Assembly (NCBI RefSeq): GCF_028290105.1 | Contig: NZ_JAQGKL010000078.1 | Location: forward strand, 1 to 37,592 | Source: Methylobacterium sp. | GTDB taxonomy: Bacteria > Pseudomonadota > Alphaproteobacteria > Rhizobiales > Beijerinckiaceae | Direction: 5' to 3' | DNA: 37,592 nucleotides | In this document: piece after piece, positions 15,636-23,763 of the stretch | Layout: every line of letters begins with the position of its first letter | How positions within the stretch are numbered: the first letter of the stretch is position 1 | Translations under genes and position numbers: made by a program | The notes under the pieces: model-generated | Seen by the model: only the letters and a program-made list of their open reading frames with translations | Database searches by the model: none | What the model was told of the DNA's origin: nothing

Positions 15636-16522
15636 GCGCCAGACCTTTCGGATTCGAACTCGTCAGCGCTCAGACGATACAGCAGATGCGCCTCCAGGGG
15701 ATGCCCGGGTGGCAGGGCCGGATGGGCGAAGCCACCCGACGCCCGCATGCCGAGCCGGTGCATGACGCGAAGCGAGGGACCGTTCGCTTCGGCCGTGAAG
15801 GCGACGACGGCGCTCAGACCGCAACGGCCGAACAGATCGCTCAGCGCGAGGCGGGCGGCCCGGGTGGCGATGCCCCGGCCCCAGGCCGAGCGCGCGAGGC
15901 GCCAGCCGATCTCGACGCTCTCCCCAGGGCGTTCGCAGCCCGCGAAGGGCATCACCCGCATCACGCGCGCGCCACCGGCGACCCCGACGAAGCCCTCGCC
16001 GGAGATCTCGACCGCCCAGGGGCCGTACCCATCGACGGCGAAGCGCCGCTGGAAGGCCCGCGCCTCGACTCGGCTGGCGGCGGCGTCCTTGGTCGCGGGA
16101 AAGCAGCGCATGACGTCCGGATCGGCGTTCAGCGCCGCGAAGGCGTCCTCGTCGGCGGCCCGCCAGCGACGCAGGACGAGATCGCCGTCGCGGAGGCATT
16201 CGGGCGGCGAGACCATCGGCGCGAACGGGGGTACGCCCCGCAGCTTGCCGCGCAGCGCGAGGGAGCGCCGGTTCAGGCCATCGAGGTCGGCCCGGCCCGC
16301 GAGCACCGCTTCGCCAAGATCCGTGGCCGCACCGAGCTGATCGAGGGACAGGTTCGCCCAGGCCGGCGCCCGCACGCTCTCGCGCCAGGGGCCGTTGCAG
16401 GTGTTGTCGAGGAGGATGCGCGCGAAGCAATGGTCGCGGTGCACCGGCCAATCCGCCCGCGCAGCCTCCGGCAGACGCCGTTCCACGAGGTCGCGCCAGC
16501 GGCCCCGCGCCGCCTCAGGCAA
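15632..16522 (-). CDS. GNAT acetyltransferase with an extra N-terminal domain
   Basis: This 296-residue protein looks like a fusion. Residues 1 to about 100 form a small helical domain ([61 protein letters not shown]) that I recall as a free-standing protein of about 90 residues in other proteobacteria. Residues about 110-296 form a RimJ/RimL-type GNAT domain: [17 protein letters not shown], the acetyl-CoA loop [20 protein letters not shown], and [13 protein letters not shown]. The target could be a protein N-terminus or a small amine. The TTG at 16522 overlaps tsaD by eight bases; a GTG at 16486 is an alternative start. The stop overlaps gpsA as ATGA. Confidence 0.83.
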   Translation of the reverse strand: MPEAARGRWRDLVERRLPEAARADWPVHRDHCFARILLDNTCNGPWRESVRAPAWANLSLDQLGAATDLGEAVLAGRADLDGLNRRSLALRGKLRGVPPFAPMVSPPECLRDGDLVLRRWRAADEDAFAALNADPDVMRCFPATKDAAASRVEARAFQRRFAVDGYGPWAVEISGEGFVGVAGGARVMRVMPFAGCERPGESVEIGWRLARSAWGRGIATRAARLALSDLFGRCGLSAVVAFTAEANGPSLRVMHRLGMRASGGFAHPALPPGHPLEAHLLYRLSADEFESERSGA

Positions 16523-17558
16523 CCGCCTTCGGCTCCGCGAAGGGCCAGCGGGCGCGGGCGGGCGCGGTGAGATCGTCCACCAGGCCGAGGCGCAGGCGCT
16601 CGATCCCCGCCCAGGCGATCATCGCGCCGTTGTCGCCGCACAGCGCCAGGGGCGGTGCCACGAAGGCGAGCCCCGCCTCGCCGGCCTGGGTGGTCAACGC
16701 CCGGCGGATGGCGCCGTTGGCCGCGACGCCGCCCGCCGCCACCAGGGCGGTCGGGTGCCCGGCGACCCCGGCGAAATCGCGCATCGCCACGCGCAGCCGG
16801 TCGACGACGACGTCGACCACCGCCGCCTGGAAGCTGGCGCAGAGATCGGCGACGTCGGCGGTGGAGAGCGGGGCGAGTTTCTCGGCCTCGATGCGCAGCG
16901 CCGTCTTGAGGCCGGACAGGGAGAAATTCGCCTCACGCCGCCCGAGCATCGGGCGCGGCAGGGCGAAGCGCTCCGGATCGCCGGTCTCGGCCATGCGCTC
17001 GACCTCCGGCCCGCCCGGATAGCCGAGGCCCAGGAGCTTGGCGACCTTGTCGAAGGCCTCGCCGATGGCGTCGTCGATGGTGGTGCCGAGGCGGACGTAG
17101 TCGCCGACCCCCTTCACCGCCACGAGCTGGGTGTGCCCGCCGGAGGCCAGCAGCAGCAGGTAGGGAAACCCGATGCCGTCGGTGAGGCGGGCGGTGAGCG
17201 CATGCGCTTCCAGATGGTTGACGGCGATGAGGGGCTTTCGCGCCACGAGCGCCTGCGTCTTGGCCGTGACGAGGCCGATGAGGACTCCGCCGATCAGGCC
17301 GGGCCCGGCCGCCACCGCGATCCCGTCGACCTGGGCCAGCGTCAGCCCGGCGCTGCCGAGCGCCCGGTCGATCAGGCGGTCGAGGACCTCGACATGGGCG
17401 CGCGCGGCGATCTCGGGCACGACGCCGCCATAGGCCGCGTGCTCCGCGATCTGGCTCAGGACCTCGTTGGAGAGGATGCGCCCACGACCGTTCTCGCCGG
17501 GCATGACGACGGCGGTCGCCGTCTCGTCGCAGGTGGTTTCGATGCCGAGGACGTTCAT
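16515..17558 (-). CDS. tsaD: tRNA N6-adenosine threonylcarbamoyltransferase TsaD
   Basis: TsaD (formerly Gcp/YgjD) transfers the threonylcarbamoyl group to A37 of tRNAs that read ANN codons, with TsaB and TsaE as partners. The 347-residue protein is full length. It begins [18 protein letters not shown] and carries the metal-binding histidines in [10 protein letters not shown] (an HMEGH-type motif). The ASGGHTQLV loop, the ATP-site segments [13 protein letters not shown] and [15 protein letters not shown], and the C-terminal [19 protein letters not shown] complete the ASKHA fold. The start region is odd: four ATGs lie exactly 14 bases apart, and only the last one reads into tsaD. No Shine-Dalgarno sequence is obvious, so mini-ORF coupling may matter. 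Confidence 0.97.
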   Translation of the reverse strand: MNVLGIETTCDETATAVVMPGENGRGRILSNEVLSQIAEHAAYGGVVPEIAARAHVEVLDRLIDRALGSAGLTLAQVDGIAVAAGPGLIGGVLIGLVTAKTQALVARKPLIAVNHLEAHALTARLTDGIGFPYLLLLASGGHTQLVAVKGVGDYVRLGTTIDDAIGEAFDKVAKLLGLGYPGGPEVERMAETGDPERFALPRPMLGRREANFSLSGLKTALRIEAEKLAPLSTADVADLCASFQAAVVDVVVDRLRVAMRDFAGVAGHPTALVAAGGVAANGAIRRALTTQAGEAGLAFVAPPLALCGDNGAMIAWAGIERLRLGLVDDLTAPARARWPFAEPKAVA

Positions 17559-17600
17559 GCGGAGACGTTCATGCGAGGGTGGTCATGCGAGGATGGACAT
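17545..17600 (-). repeat. Four 14-base tandem units carrying the tsaD start codon and three coupled mini-ORFs
   Basis: On the minus strand, ATG codons stand at 17600, 17586, 17572 and 17558, exactly 14 bases apart. Each begins a unit of the form ATGNNCNNC(C/T)(C/T)CG(C/G). Because 14 is not a multiple of three, each of the first three ATGs reads five codons (MSILA, MTTLA, MNVSA) and then hits a TGA that overlaps the next ATG as ATGA. The fourth ATG opens tsaD (MNVLG). The pattern arose by tandem duplication of the start region, and it could also work as a termination-reinitiation ladder. Confidence 0.8.
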
Positions 17601-17746
17601 GGACCGCGGATCGTTCCGGGCGTGTTCCGGTCGAGACGTCGGGTGCGCTCCACCCTAGCCGCCCGCGCCCCGGTCCCGCAACGACCGCTTGCCTCGCGGC
17701 GGTGAAACGGCATGGATGCGCCGGCATTCCGGGGAGGACGGGGGCG
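17559..17746. promoter_or_regulatory. Divergent promoter region of tsaD and hemD
   Basis: The 188 bases between the divergent tsaD and hemD starts must contain promoters for both the tsaD-gpsA and hemD-mic60 operons. Apart from the 14-base tandem units next to tsaD, I see no clear -35/-10 pair. A GGAAC on the minus strand at about 17612 lacks a properly spaced CGTT, so it is not an EcfG site. Confidence 0.4.
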
Positions 17747-18469
17747 ATGCGGATCTGGGTGGCGCGTCCCGAACCGGGAGCGACGCGGACGGCGGCCAGG
17801 CTCTCGGCGCTCGGGCATCGCCCGCTCGTCGCCCCCGTGCTCGATGTCGCGGCGACCGGCGCGGCGCTGCCGGACGGGGTCTTCGCGGGGCTGATCCTGA
17901 CGAGCGCCAACGCGGTGCGGGCCCTGACGCCGGGGGATCGCGCGAGGTTCCGGACGGTCCCGGTCTTTGCCGTCGGCGCCAGCACCGCGGCTTTCGCGAC
18001 AGCGGCGGGCTTTTCGGAGATCCGCGTCGCCGGGGGGAACGCGGCCGCGCTGGCCCGGCTGGTGACGGCGTCGGTGCCGCCAGGCGCCGCCCTGCTCCAC
18101 GCCACGGGCACGGAGCGCAAGGCCGAGCCCGGTGCATCCCTGACGGCGGCCGGGTTCGGGGCGAGGACGTGCGAGGTCTACACGGCGCGTCCCGCGGCTT
18201 CGCTGGCCGACGCGGTCGCCGATGCGATGGAAACCGGCGCCCTCGACGCCGTCCTGCACTACTCGCGGCGCAGCGCGGCGGCGGCGCGTGATCTTGCCGA
18301 CGCGCGGGGACTGAGCGGAGCCTTCCGGGCGCTGACGCATTACTGCTTGTCGGCAGATGTGGCCGCGCCCCTGGTCTGCGCCGGGATCGCGGTCCACTTT
18401 GTGCCCGAACGGCCCAACGAGGATGCGCTCCTCGCTGGTTTGTCAGGCCCGGGGCCGACAGGAATTTGA
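17747..18469 (+). CDS. hemD: Uroporphyrinogen-III synthase
   Basis: HemD closes and isomerises hydroxymethylbilane to uroporphyrinogen III in heme, siroheme and cobalamin synthesis. The 240-residue protein begins with the family pattern MRIWVARPEPGATRTAARLSALGH. It continues with the two-domain fold segments FAGLILTSANAVRAL, VPVFAVGASTAAFATAAGF and LLHATGTERKAEPGASLTAAGF, and then YTARPAASLADAV. The C-terminal part has DAVLHYSRRSAAAA, YCLSADVAAPLV and RPNEDALLAGL. The ATG at 17747 has GGGGAGGA eight bases upstream. HemC, its usual upstream neighbour next to tsaD in many alphaproteobacteria, is absent here. The mic60-like gene follows 135 bases later. Confidence 0.9.
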   Translation: MRIWVARPEPGATRTAARLSALGHRPLVAPVLDVAATGAALPDGVFAGLILTSANAVRALTPGDRARFRTVPVFAVGASTAAFATAAGFSEIRVAGGNAAALARLVTASVPPGAALLHATGTERKAEPGASLTAAGFGARTCEVYTARPAASLADAVADAMETGALDAVLHYSRRSAAAARDLADARGLSGAFRALTHYCLSADVAAPLVCAGIAVHFVPERPNEDALLAGLSGPGPTGI

Positions 18470-18604
18470 CAAGGGTCTCGCTCCGGCGACGGCCCTGATG
18501 CTAGGACGAGCGCAAGAAGCTGCGCCGTCGGCCTCGACCCACCGGGCGCCGGACGCGCCGCACGGGCAGAGCCGAACGGCAGGTCGGGAAGGGAGCCTTG
18601 AACC

Positions 18605-20701
18605 ATGAAACCACCCAACAGCGACGCCAATCGTCCGGGAACTCCCAGCACCGGCCAGCCGGGCAAGCCCGTGGTCCCGGGTGTCGATACGGTGAGCCCC
18701 TCCGCGGCGTCGCCCGCCAAGCCCGAGGCACCGAAGGTCGGCCAGGACGGCGTGAAGACCGATGCCGTGCAGACGGAGGCCGCCAAGGCCGAGATCCTGA
18801 AGCCGGATGCGATCAAGCCGGAGGCCGCCAAATCCGAGACCGCGAAGCCCGAGGCGACGAAGGTAGATCCCGCGAAGGTCGAGGCGTCCAAGCCGGACCT
18901 GAACAAGCCTGACCTGAACAAGCCCGGCGCCGGCACGACGGAGGCCGGGAAGACGGAAGCGCCGAAATCCGAGCCGCCGAAGCCCGGCGCGTTCGGCGCT
19001 GGGACGCAAGGCAGTGCCCGCCCCGGTGCGTCGGTGACGGACGGGCCGATCATCGACCTCAAGGCCAAACGACTGCCCGACCCGGTTTCCCCGGCGAGAC
19101 CCTCGACGCCGGGCGCGGCCGCGACCGCCGGGGTCGCGGGCGGCATGGCGGGCAAGCCCACCGAGGGTAAGCCGGCCGATCCGAAACCCGCCGACCTGAA
19201 ATCTCAGGATGCCAAACCGTCGGAGACGAAGCCGTCATTCCCGAGCGAGTCCGCGTCCAAGCCAACGGGTTCGACGACGCCCCGCATCACCCCGACGCCC
19301 GTCCCGGCGCCCGCTGCCCGTGGTCCCGGCTTCGGGTCGCTGGCCACTGCCGGCCTCCTCGGGGGCGTGATCGGGGCCGGATTGCTGTTCGGCGTCGAGC
19401 GCAGTGGCCTGCTGCACCAGGCCGACGATCCGCGCCTCGCCGCCCTCGACCAACGCATCGCCGCCCTGGCGCCGAAGGACGCGGTGGCGGGTCTCGACAA
19501 GCGGGTCGCCGCCAACGAGGCCGCCCTGAAGTCCGTGCCCGAGGCCGTCGCCAAGGCGCGTGAAGCTCTCGAGAAGGCGAGCGCCGCGCCGGCGCCTGCG
19601 CCGGCCGCCGAGGGATCCGCGGCACCGGCCGCGGCACCGACCGACCTCGTGGCGCGCCTCGACGCCCTCGATCAGCGCGTTTCGGCGCTGCAGGAAGAGC
19701 CCGGCCGCGACCAGGGCGGAGAGGCCCGGATGGCCGTGGCGCCGTCGGGCGCGGGCGGGCCGCAGGTCGGCGCCCTCGAGGAGCGCCTGAAGGCACTCGA
19801 GGGCAAAGTGGATGGGGCGCCGAAGCCCGAGCCGGTTCCCGACCTGACCCCGAAACTCGCCGCCCTCCAGGGTGACTTCGAGGCGCGCACAAAGGCGAAT
19901 GCCGAGGCGGCTCAGGCCCTGAGCCAGAAGGTCGCCACCCTTCAGCAATCCCTCGAAGCGCGCATCCAGGCCGCCACCGAGGCGGTGCAGTCGGCGACCC
20001 AAGCCACCGAAAAGGTGGCGGACGCGAGCAAGGCCCAATCGGCCGAGGCCGCCAAGGCCGTCGAGCGCCAGTTGCAGGCCCAGGCCGATCGGATCGCCGG
20101 CCTCGACAAGGCGATCTCCGGGCGGGCCGAGACGTCGACCCTCCAGGCCGCCCTGCGGGTGGTCTCGGCGGACCGGATCGCCACGGCCCTCAACACCGGC
20201 GCGCCCTACGCCGATGCGCTCGCCGCCCTTCGCGGGCTGGAGCCCGGCGATCCGGCCCGGCTCACGGCGGTCGCGGCCTTCGCCGACAAGGGCGCACCGA
20301 CCGCCCGCACGCTGGCCGCGGAATTCCGGCCGATCGCGGAGAAGATCGCCGCCAGCCGCCGCGCGGCGCAGAGCAAGGCGGTGGCCGAGACCGGCGACAT
20401 CGGCGCCAAGCTGATGAGCATGGCCGAGACCATCGTGCAGGTTCGCCGGGTCGAGCCGCAAGCCGGTGCCGCGTCCGGCACCGCAGCGGCACCCGACGCG
20501 ACACCGAAGGTTCAGGACGCGCTCGATCGCGGTGCGATCAAGGAGGCGGCCGAGGCCTTCGCGGCGCTGCCCGAATCGGCGCGAACGGAAGCCGGCGAGT
20601 TCGGCAACAAGCTGCGTTCCCGGGCTGCGGCCGGCGACGCGGCGCAGGGCCTTCTGGCCGACGCCTTCAAGGGCCTGCCGGCCACCGGCGCGTCCCGTTG
20701 A
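18605..20701 (+). CDS. Mitofilin/Mic60-like inner-membrane protein (COG4223 family)
   Basis: This 698-residue protein is the alphaproteobacterial relative of mitochondrial Mic60, which shapes cristae; the bacterial form is linked to intracytoplasmic membranes and outer-membrane contacts. Residues 1 to about 240 are a Lys/Pro/Glu/Ala-rich disordered region with repeated KPEA/KxEAxK units, presumably cytoplasmic. A single membrane segment follows (FGSLATAGLLGGVIGAGLLFG, about 242-262). Next comes a long periplasmic coiled coil (LDQRIAALAPKDAVAGLDKRV through VAKAREALEKA and AQALSQKVATLQQSLEARI). A C-terminal mitofilin-like helical region covers about 515-698 (VVSADRIATALNTGAPYADAL, FAALPESARTEAGEF). 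AAGGGAG lies nine bases before the ATG. Location between hemD and a HemY-like gene is characteristic of this family. Confidence 0.9.
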   Translation: MKPPNSDANRPGTPSTGQPGKPVVPGVDTVSPSAASPAKPEAPKVGQDGVKTDAVQTEAAKAEILKPDAIKPEAAKSETAKPEATKVDPAKVEASKPDLNKPDLNKPGAGTTEAGKTEAPKSEPPKPGAFGAGTQGSARPGASVTDGPIIDLKAKRLPDPVSPARPSTPGAAATAGVAGGMAGKPTEGKPADPKPADLKSQDAKPSETKPSFPSESASKPTGSTTPRITPTPVPAPAARGPGFGSLATAGLLGGVIGAGLLFGVERSGLLHQADDPRLAALDQRIAALAPKDAVAGLDKRVAANEAALKSVPEAVAKAREALEKASAAPAPAPAAEGSAAPAAAPTDLVARLDALDQRVSALQEEPGRDQGGEARMAVAPSGAGGPQVGALEERLKALEGKVDGAPKPEPVPDLTPKLAALQGDFEARTKANAEAAQALSQKVATLQQSLEARIQAATEAVQSATQATEKVADASKAQSAEAAKAVERQLQAQADRIAGLDKAISGRAETSTLQAALRVVSADRIATALNTGAPYADALAALRGLEPGDPARLTAVAAFADKGAPTARTLAAEFRPIAEKIAASRRAAQSKAVAETGDIGAKLMSMAETIVQVRRVEPQAGAASGTAAAPDATPKVQDALDRGAIKEAAEAFAALPESARTEAGEFGNKLRSRAAAGDAAQGLLADAFKGLPATGASR

Positions 20702-20836
20702 CGCCAGCGCCGCGCCTTCCGCACTCTGCTGCCGGGCGCGGCCATTCCCAACTCGCGCGGGAGCGTCCAGCGTTCCCGCCCCTCGATCTCGGCGTCGCCG
20801 GTCCGGCCGACACCACCCCCAGGAGTTTCTGATCTC

Positions 20837-22441
20837 ATGTGGCGCGCCCTCGCCTTCCTGGCCCTCCTCGCCGTCGCCGCCTATGGCGCGACCTGGGTCG
20901 CCGACCATCCCGGCACCGTCACCATCGTGTGGAACGGCTACGAGGTCGCGACCAGCCTCGCCATCGGGCTCATCGGCGTCCTGATCGCCGCCATTGTCGT
21001 CGGCTTCATCTGGGCCATCGTGCGCGGGTTCATCACCCTTCCGGAGACCCTCGTGCGCGGCTCGCGCGACCGCCGCCGCGCCAAGGGCTTCTCGGCCCTG
21101 TCGCGGGGCATGGTCGCCGTCGGGTCGGGGGATCCCCTCGCCGCTCGCCGCCATGCCAACGATGCCGAGCGGCTGCTCGGCGCCGAACCGCTTACGCTTC
21201 TGCTGAAAGCCCAGGCGGCTCAGATTTCGGGCGACCGCGAGGCGGCCGAGCAGGCCTTCCAGCGCATGGTCAACGACCCCGAGACGCGGGTGCTCGGCCT
21301 GCGCGGCCTCTTCGTCGAGGCGCGCCGCCGCGAGGACGACGTCTCGGCCCGTGCCTACGCCGCCGAGGCGGCCCGCCTCGCCCCGAGCGTGACCTGGGCC
21401 AACGAGGCCGTCCTGGAGGCGCAATGCGCCGACGGCGACTGGAGCGGCGCCAACGAGACGGTGGAGCGCCGGGCCTCCCTCGGTCTCATCGACAAGGCGA
21501 CCGCCCGGCGCCAGCGCGCCGTCCTGCTCACCGCCGCCGCGCAGGAGCGCGAGGCGGGCGAGCCCGAAGCCGCCACCGAGCGGGTTCTCAAGGCGGTCAA
21601 GCTCGCGCCCGACCTCGTGCCGGCCGCGGTGCTCGCCGCGCGCCTGATGGTTCGGCGTGGCGACCTGCGGAAGGCCGCCAAGATCCTGGAGACAACTTGG
21701 CGCACGGGTCCGCATCCGGACCTCGCCAAGACCTACCTGAACCTGCGCACCGGCGATTCCGTGCGCGACCGCATGGCCCGTGCCGAGACCCTGGCGAAGA
21801 TCTCGTCCTGGAACCCCGAGGCGCGCCTGGCGCTGGCGCAAGCGGCCTTCGAGGCCCGGGCCTTCGCGCAGGCCCGCGAGGCGCTCGCACCGCTGCTCGC
21901 CGACCGGCCCACCGTGCGGGCCTGCCTCGCGATGGCACGCATCGAGGAGGCCGAGCACGGCGCCAGTTCGGGTCGCGCCCGCGAATGGCTGTCCCGCGCG
22001 GCCCACGCGCCGCGCGATCCGCTCTGGATCGCGGACGGCGTGGCCTCGGAGACCTGGGCGCCCGTGTCCCCGGTCAGCGGCCGCCTCGACGCCTTCGTCT
22101 GGAAGACCCCGACCGAACTGCTCGCTGGCCCCGAGGATAGCGACGCGAACGAACCGACGCAGGCCGACACCTCCCTGCCGGCACCCCCGACGCCCACGCC
22201 GCCTTCCGTGACGCCGGTGGCATCCCAGAAGCCCGACGTTTCAAAGTCCGAGCCCGCGAAGCCGGACGCTTCCAAATCCACGACGGTCCTGTTCCCGTCC
22301 GAGTCCAAGGGCGGCACGGAACCGATCGCTGCCGCGATGGCCCAGGCGACTTCGGGTCCGCTCGCAGCCGGCACGCCGACTCCGGTGGTGTTCCCACCGC
22401 CGCGCACCGGCGAGGACGCCATGCCCCGTCGGGCCAGCTAA
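20837..22441 (+). CDS. HemY-like TPR membrane protein
   Basis: This 534-residue protein has two N-terminal membrane helices (LAFLALLAVAAYGATWVA and [20 protein letters not shown]) that flank the HemY_N segment VTIVWNGYEVATS. A TPR-like helical solenoid follows (AEQAFQRMVNDPETRVLGLRG, ARAYAAEAARLAPSVTWANE, AREALAPLLADRPTVRACLA). It ends with the family-typical WAPVSPVSGRLDAFVWKTP and a low-complexity Pro/Ser/Lys tail of about 100 residues. The name reflects linkage to heme genes; it is not protoporphyrinogen oxidase. In alphaproteobacteria it is consistently next to the mic60-like gene, suggesting joint membrane organisation. AGGAG lies 11 bases upstream of the ATG. Confidence 0.9.
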   Translation: MWRALAFLALLAVAAYGATWVADHPGTVTIVWNGYEVATSLAIGLIGVLIAAIVVGFIWAIVRGFITLPETLVRGSRDRRRAKGFSALSRGMVAVGSGDPLAARRHANDAERLLGAEPLTLLLKAQAAQISGDREAAEQAFQRMVNDPETRVLGLRGLFVEARRREDDVSARAYAAEAARLAPSVTWANEAVLEAQCADGDWSGANETVERRASLGLIDKATARRQRAVLLTAAAQEREAGEPEAATERVLKAVKLAPDLVPAAVLAARLMVRRGDLRKAAKILETTWRTGPHPDLAKTYLNLRTGDSVRDRMARAETLAKISSWNPEARLALAQAAFEARAFAQAREALAPLLADRPTVRACLAMARIEEAEHGASSGRAREWLSRAAHAPRDPLWIADGVASETWAPVSPVSGRLDAFVWKTPTELLAGPEDSDANEPTQADTSLPAPPTPTPPSVTPVASQKPDVSKSEPAKPDASKSTTVLFPSESKGGTEPIAAAMAQATSGPLAAGTPTPVVFPPPRTGEDAMPRRAS

Positions 22442-22462
22442 ACCGAGGTTCGCGGACGACGC

Positions 22463-22483
22463 GCGGTCCCGTCACGGGACCGC
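22463..22483. terminator. Possible terminator hairpin after the hemD-mic60-hemY operon
   Basis: GCGGTCCC (22463-22470) pairs with GGGACCGC (22476-22483) around a five-base loop, 21 bases after the hemY-like stop. The inverted repeat is perfect over 10 bases if the loop is closed further. No T tract follows, so it is a candidate only. Confidence 0.5.
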
Positions 22484-22565
22484 ATCCCGACGACCGGGTT
22501 GGCCGTTGCTTGACCACCCGCAGTCGGCGCGTGGTGCAGGAAGGGACGGTTCGGTGCCGGCCTGC

Positions 22566-22606
22566 TTAAAGGTCGGTTCACGCAATTCGCTTAATGCTTG
22601 GCATTA
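22566..22606. promoter_or_regulatory. TAATGC-TTG-GCATTA palindrome and a CtrA-like box upstream of the DUF2336 gene
   Basis: A perfect dyad (TAATGC at 22592-22597, GCATTA at 22601-22606) with a three-base centre lies 25 bases before the DUF2336 start, where a repressor could block transcription. Just upstream, TTAA-N7-TTCA (22566-22580) differs at one base from the CtrA consensus TTAA-N7-TTAA. The dyad is clear, but which regulator binds is unknown. Confidence 0.4.
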
Positions 22607-22631
22607 GTGAGTTCTGCGTAACCGAAGTGCC

Positions 22632-23756
22632 ATGTCCCCATCACTCGACGATGCGCCGGACCTCTCCGGACTGATCGAACTGTCGCGTCTCGACAACCTC
22701 GATCTGAAGCCGGTCATCCTCCGTGTTCAGGCGGACCTCTTCCTGTCGGCGTCGGTGCGCGACCGAAAGACGGTCTCGGCCTTCGCGTCCCTGGCGGGCG
22801 GGCTGATCCCGATCGTGGACGACGAGACCGCCGAGATCGTCGCGCGAAAGCTCGCCCCCTTCCCCGACACGCCGCCGGCCCTGCTCATCGCGCTCGCCGC
22901 GCGCGGCGGCGGCGCCCGCGATGCGGTTCTGGCGCACGCACCGATCCTGACCCAGGCCGTGATCGATGCCGCCTCCGGAGACGGCACGGAGATCGGCGCC
23001 GCGCTCGCGGGGCGGCCGGATCTGGCACGGTCGACCGTCGCTGAGATGATCGGCCGCGACGATCCGGCCATCGACCGGGCGTTGGCAGCCAACGGTGAAC
23101 TCCACCTGCATGGCGACGCCCTGGCGCGGCTCGTCGCCCGCGCGCGCCGGGCGCCGGACTTGGCCCGGCTTCTCCTCGCGCGCCCAGATCTCGCCCACGG
23201 CGACGTGGCGCCCCTGTTCCTCATGGCCGACGAGTCGCGCCGCGAAGCGATCGCGCACGCGGTTCTGGCGACCGCCGCCCTGCGCCCCGGCCCTCCGGCC
23301 CCGCGCGAGGCCGGAGCGGTCCTCACCGGCTTCTCGGCGCGCGGCGACATCGCGGGCTTCGTCGCGGCGCTGACGGAGTTGCTGGGCCTTCCCAAGGGCT
23401 TTCTCGCCGCGACCCCCGACCCGTCGCTGCGCTACGAATTGCTGACGCTGGCCCTGCGGGCCGCAGGCCTGCACGAAGAGGAAGCGGTCTACATCTTCCT
23501 CACCCTGAACGAGACGGTGGCCCGCTCCGTCGACCGGGTGTTCGACCTCGTCAAGCTGTTCCGGACGGTCCCGCGCGCGGGCGCACGCGACCTCCTGGCG
23601 GCGATCCTCGATTGGGCGCCGCAGGACCGCGCGGTCGCCCCGGGCGCGCACCAGCCGTATCACGCCCCCGAGGCGCAGCGTCCCCGGATCGCGGCCGCCA
23701 TCGAGCGCGCACCCCTGCGCACGCCCATGCCCACGCGACTGCGCCAGACGTCCTGA
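22632..23756 (+). CDS. DUF2336 domain-containing protein
   Basis: This 374-residue cytoplasmic protein matches the alphaproteobacterial DUF2336 family, an all-helical repeat-like domain of unknown function. Typical parts are the N-terminal FLSASVRDRKTVSAFASLAGGLIPIVDDETAEIVARKLAP, then PPALLIALAARGG, and repeated short helices such as ILTQAVIDAASGDGTEIGAALAGRPDLARSTVAEMI. The C-terminal part has GLHEEEAVYIFLTLNE and VDRVFDLVKLFRTVPR. There are no catalytic residues that I can name, and the solenoid layout suggests a protein-binding scaffold. Its stop is seven bases from the end of the convergent DUF1491 gene. A strong palindrome lies just upstream of the start. Confidence 0.83.
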   Translation: MSPSLDDAPDLSGLIELSRLDNLDLKPVILRVQADLFLSASVRDRKTVSAFASLAGGLIPIVDDETAEIVARKLAPFPDTPPALLIALAARGGGARDAVLAHAPILTQAVIDAASGDGTEIGAALAGRPDLARSTVAEMIGRDDPAIDRALAANGELHLHGDALARLVARARRAPDLARLLLARPDLAHGDVAPLFLMADESRREAIAHAVLATAALRPGPPAPREAGAVLTGFSARGDIAGFVAALTELLGLPKGFLAATPDPSLRYELLTLALRAAGLHEEEAVYIFLTLNETVARSVDRVFDLVKLFRTVPRAGARDLLAAILDWAPQDRAVAPGAHQPYHAPEAQRPRIAAAIERAPLRTPMPTRLRQTS

Positions 23757-23763
23757 GCGCGGC

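Noticed and set aside
17608..17616. GGAAC on the minus strand upstream of tsaD as an EcfG promoter
   Set aside because: No CGTT follows at 16-17 bases, so the site lacks the second box.
18466..18471. TTGACA at the end of hemD as a -35 box for the mic60-like gene
   Set aside because: No acceptable -10 box is found 16-18 bases downstream, so a promoter here is not supported.
18605..19320. Repeated KPEA codons in the mic60-like gene considered as a tandem DNA repeat array
   Set aside because: The repeat is visible in protein composition but unit length and DNA sequence are irregular, so it is not a DNA repeat array or CRISPR-like element.
19235..22006. Very long antisense open frame (923 codons) across mic60-like and hemY-like genes
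   Set aside because: In GC-rich DNA antisense frames often lack stops. The product has no recognisable domain, and the sense genes have clear domains and binding sites.
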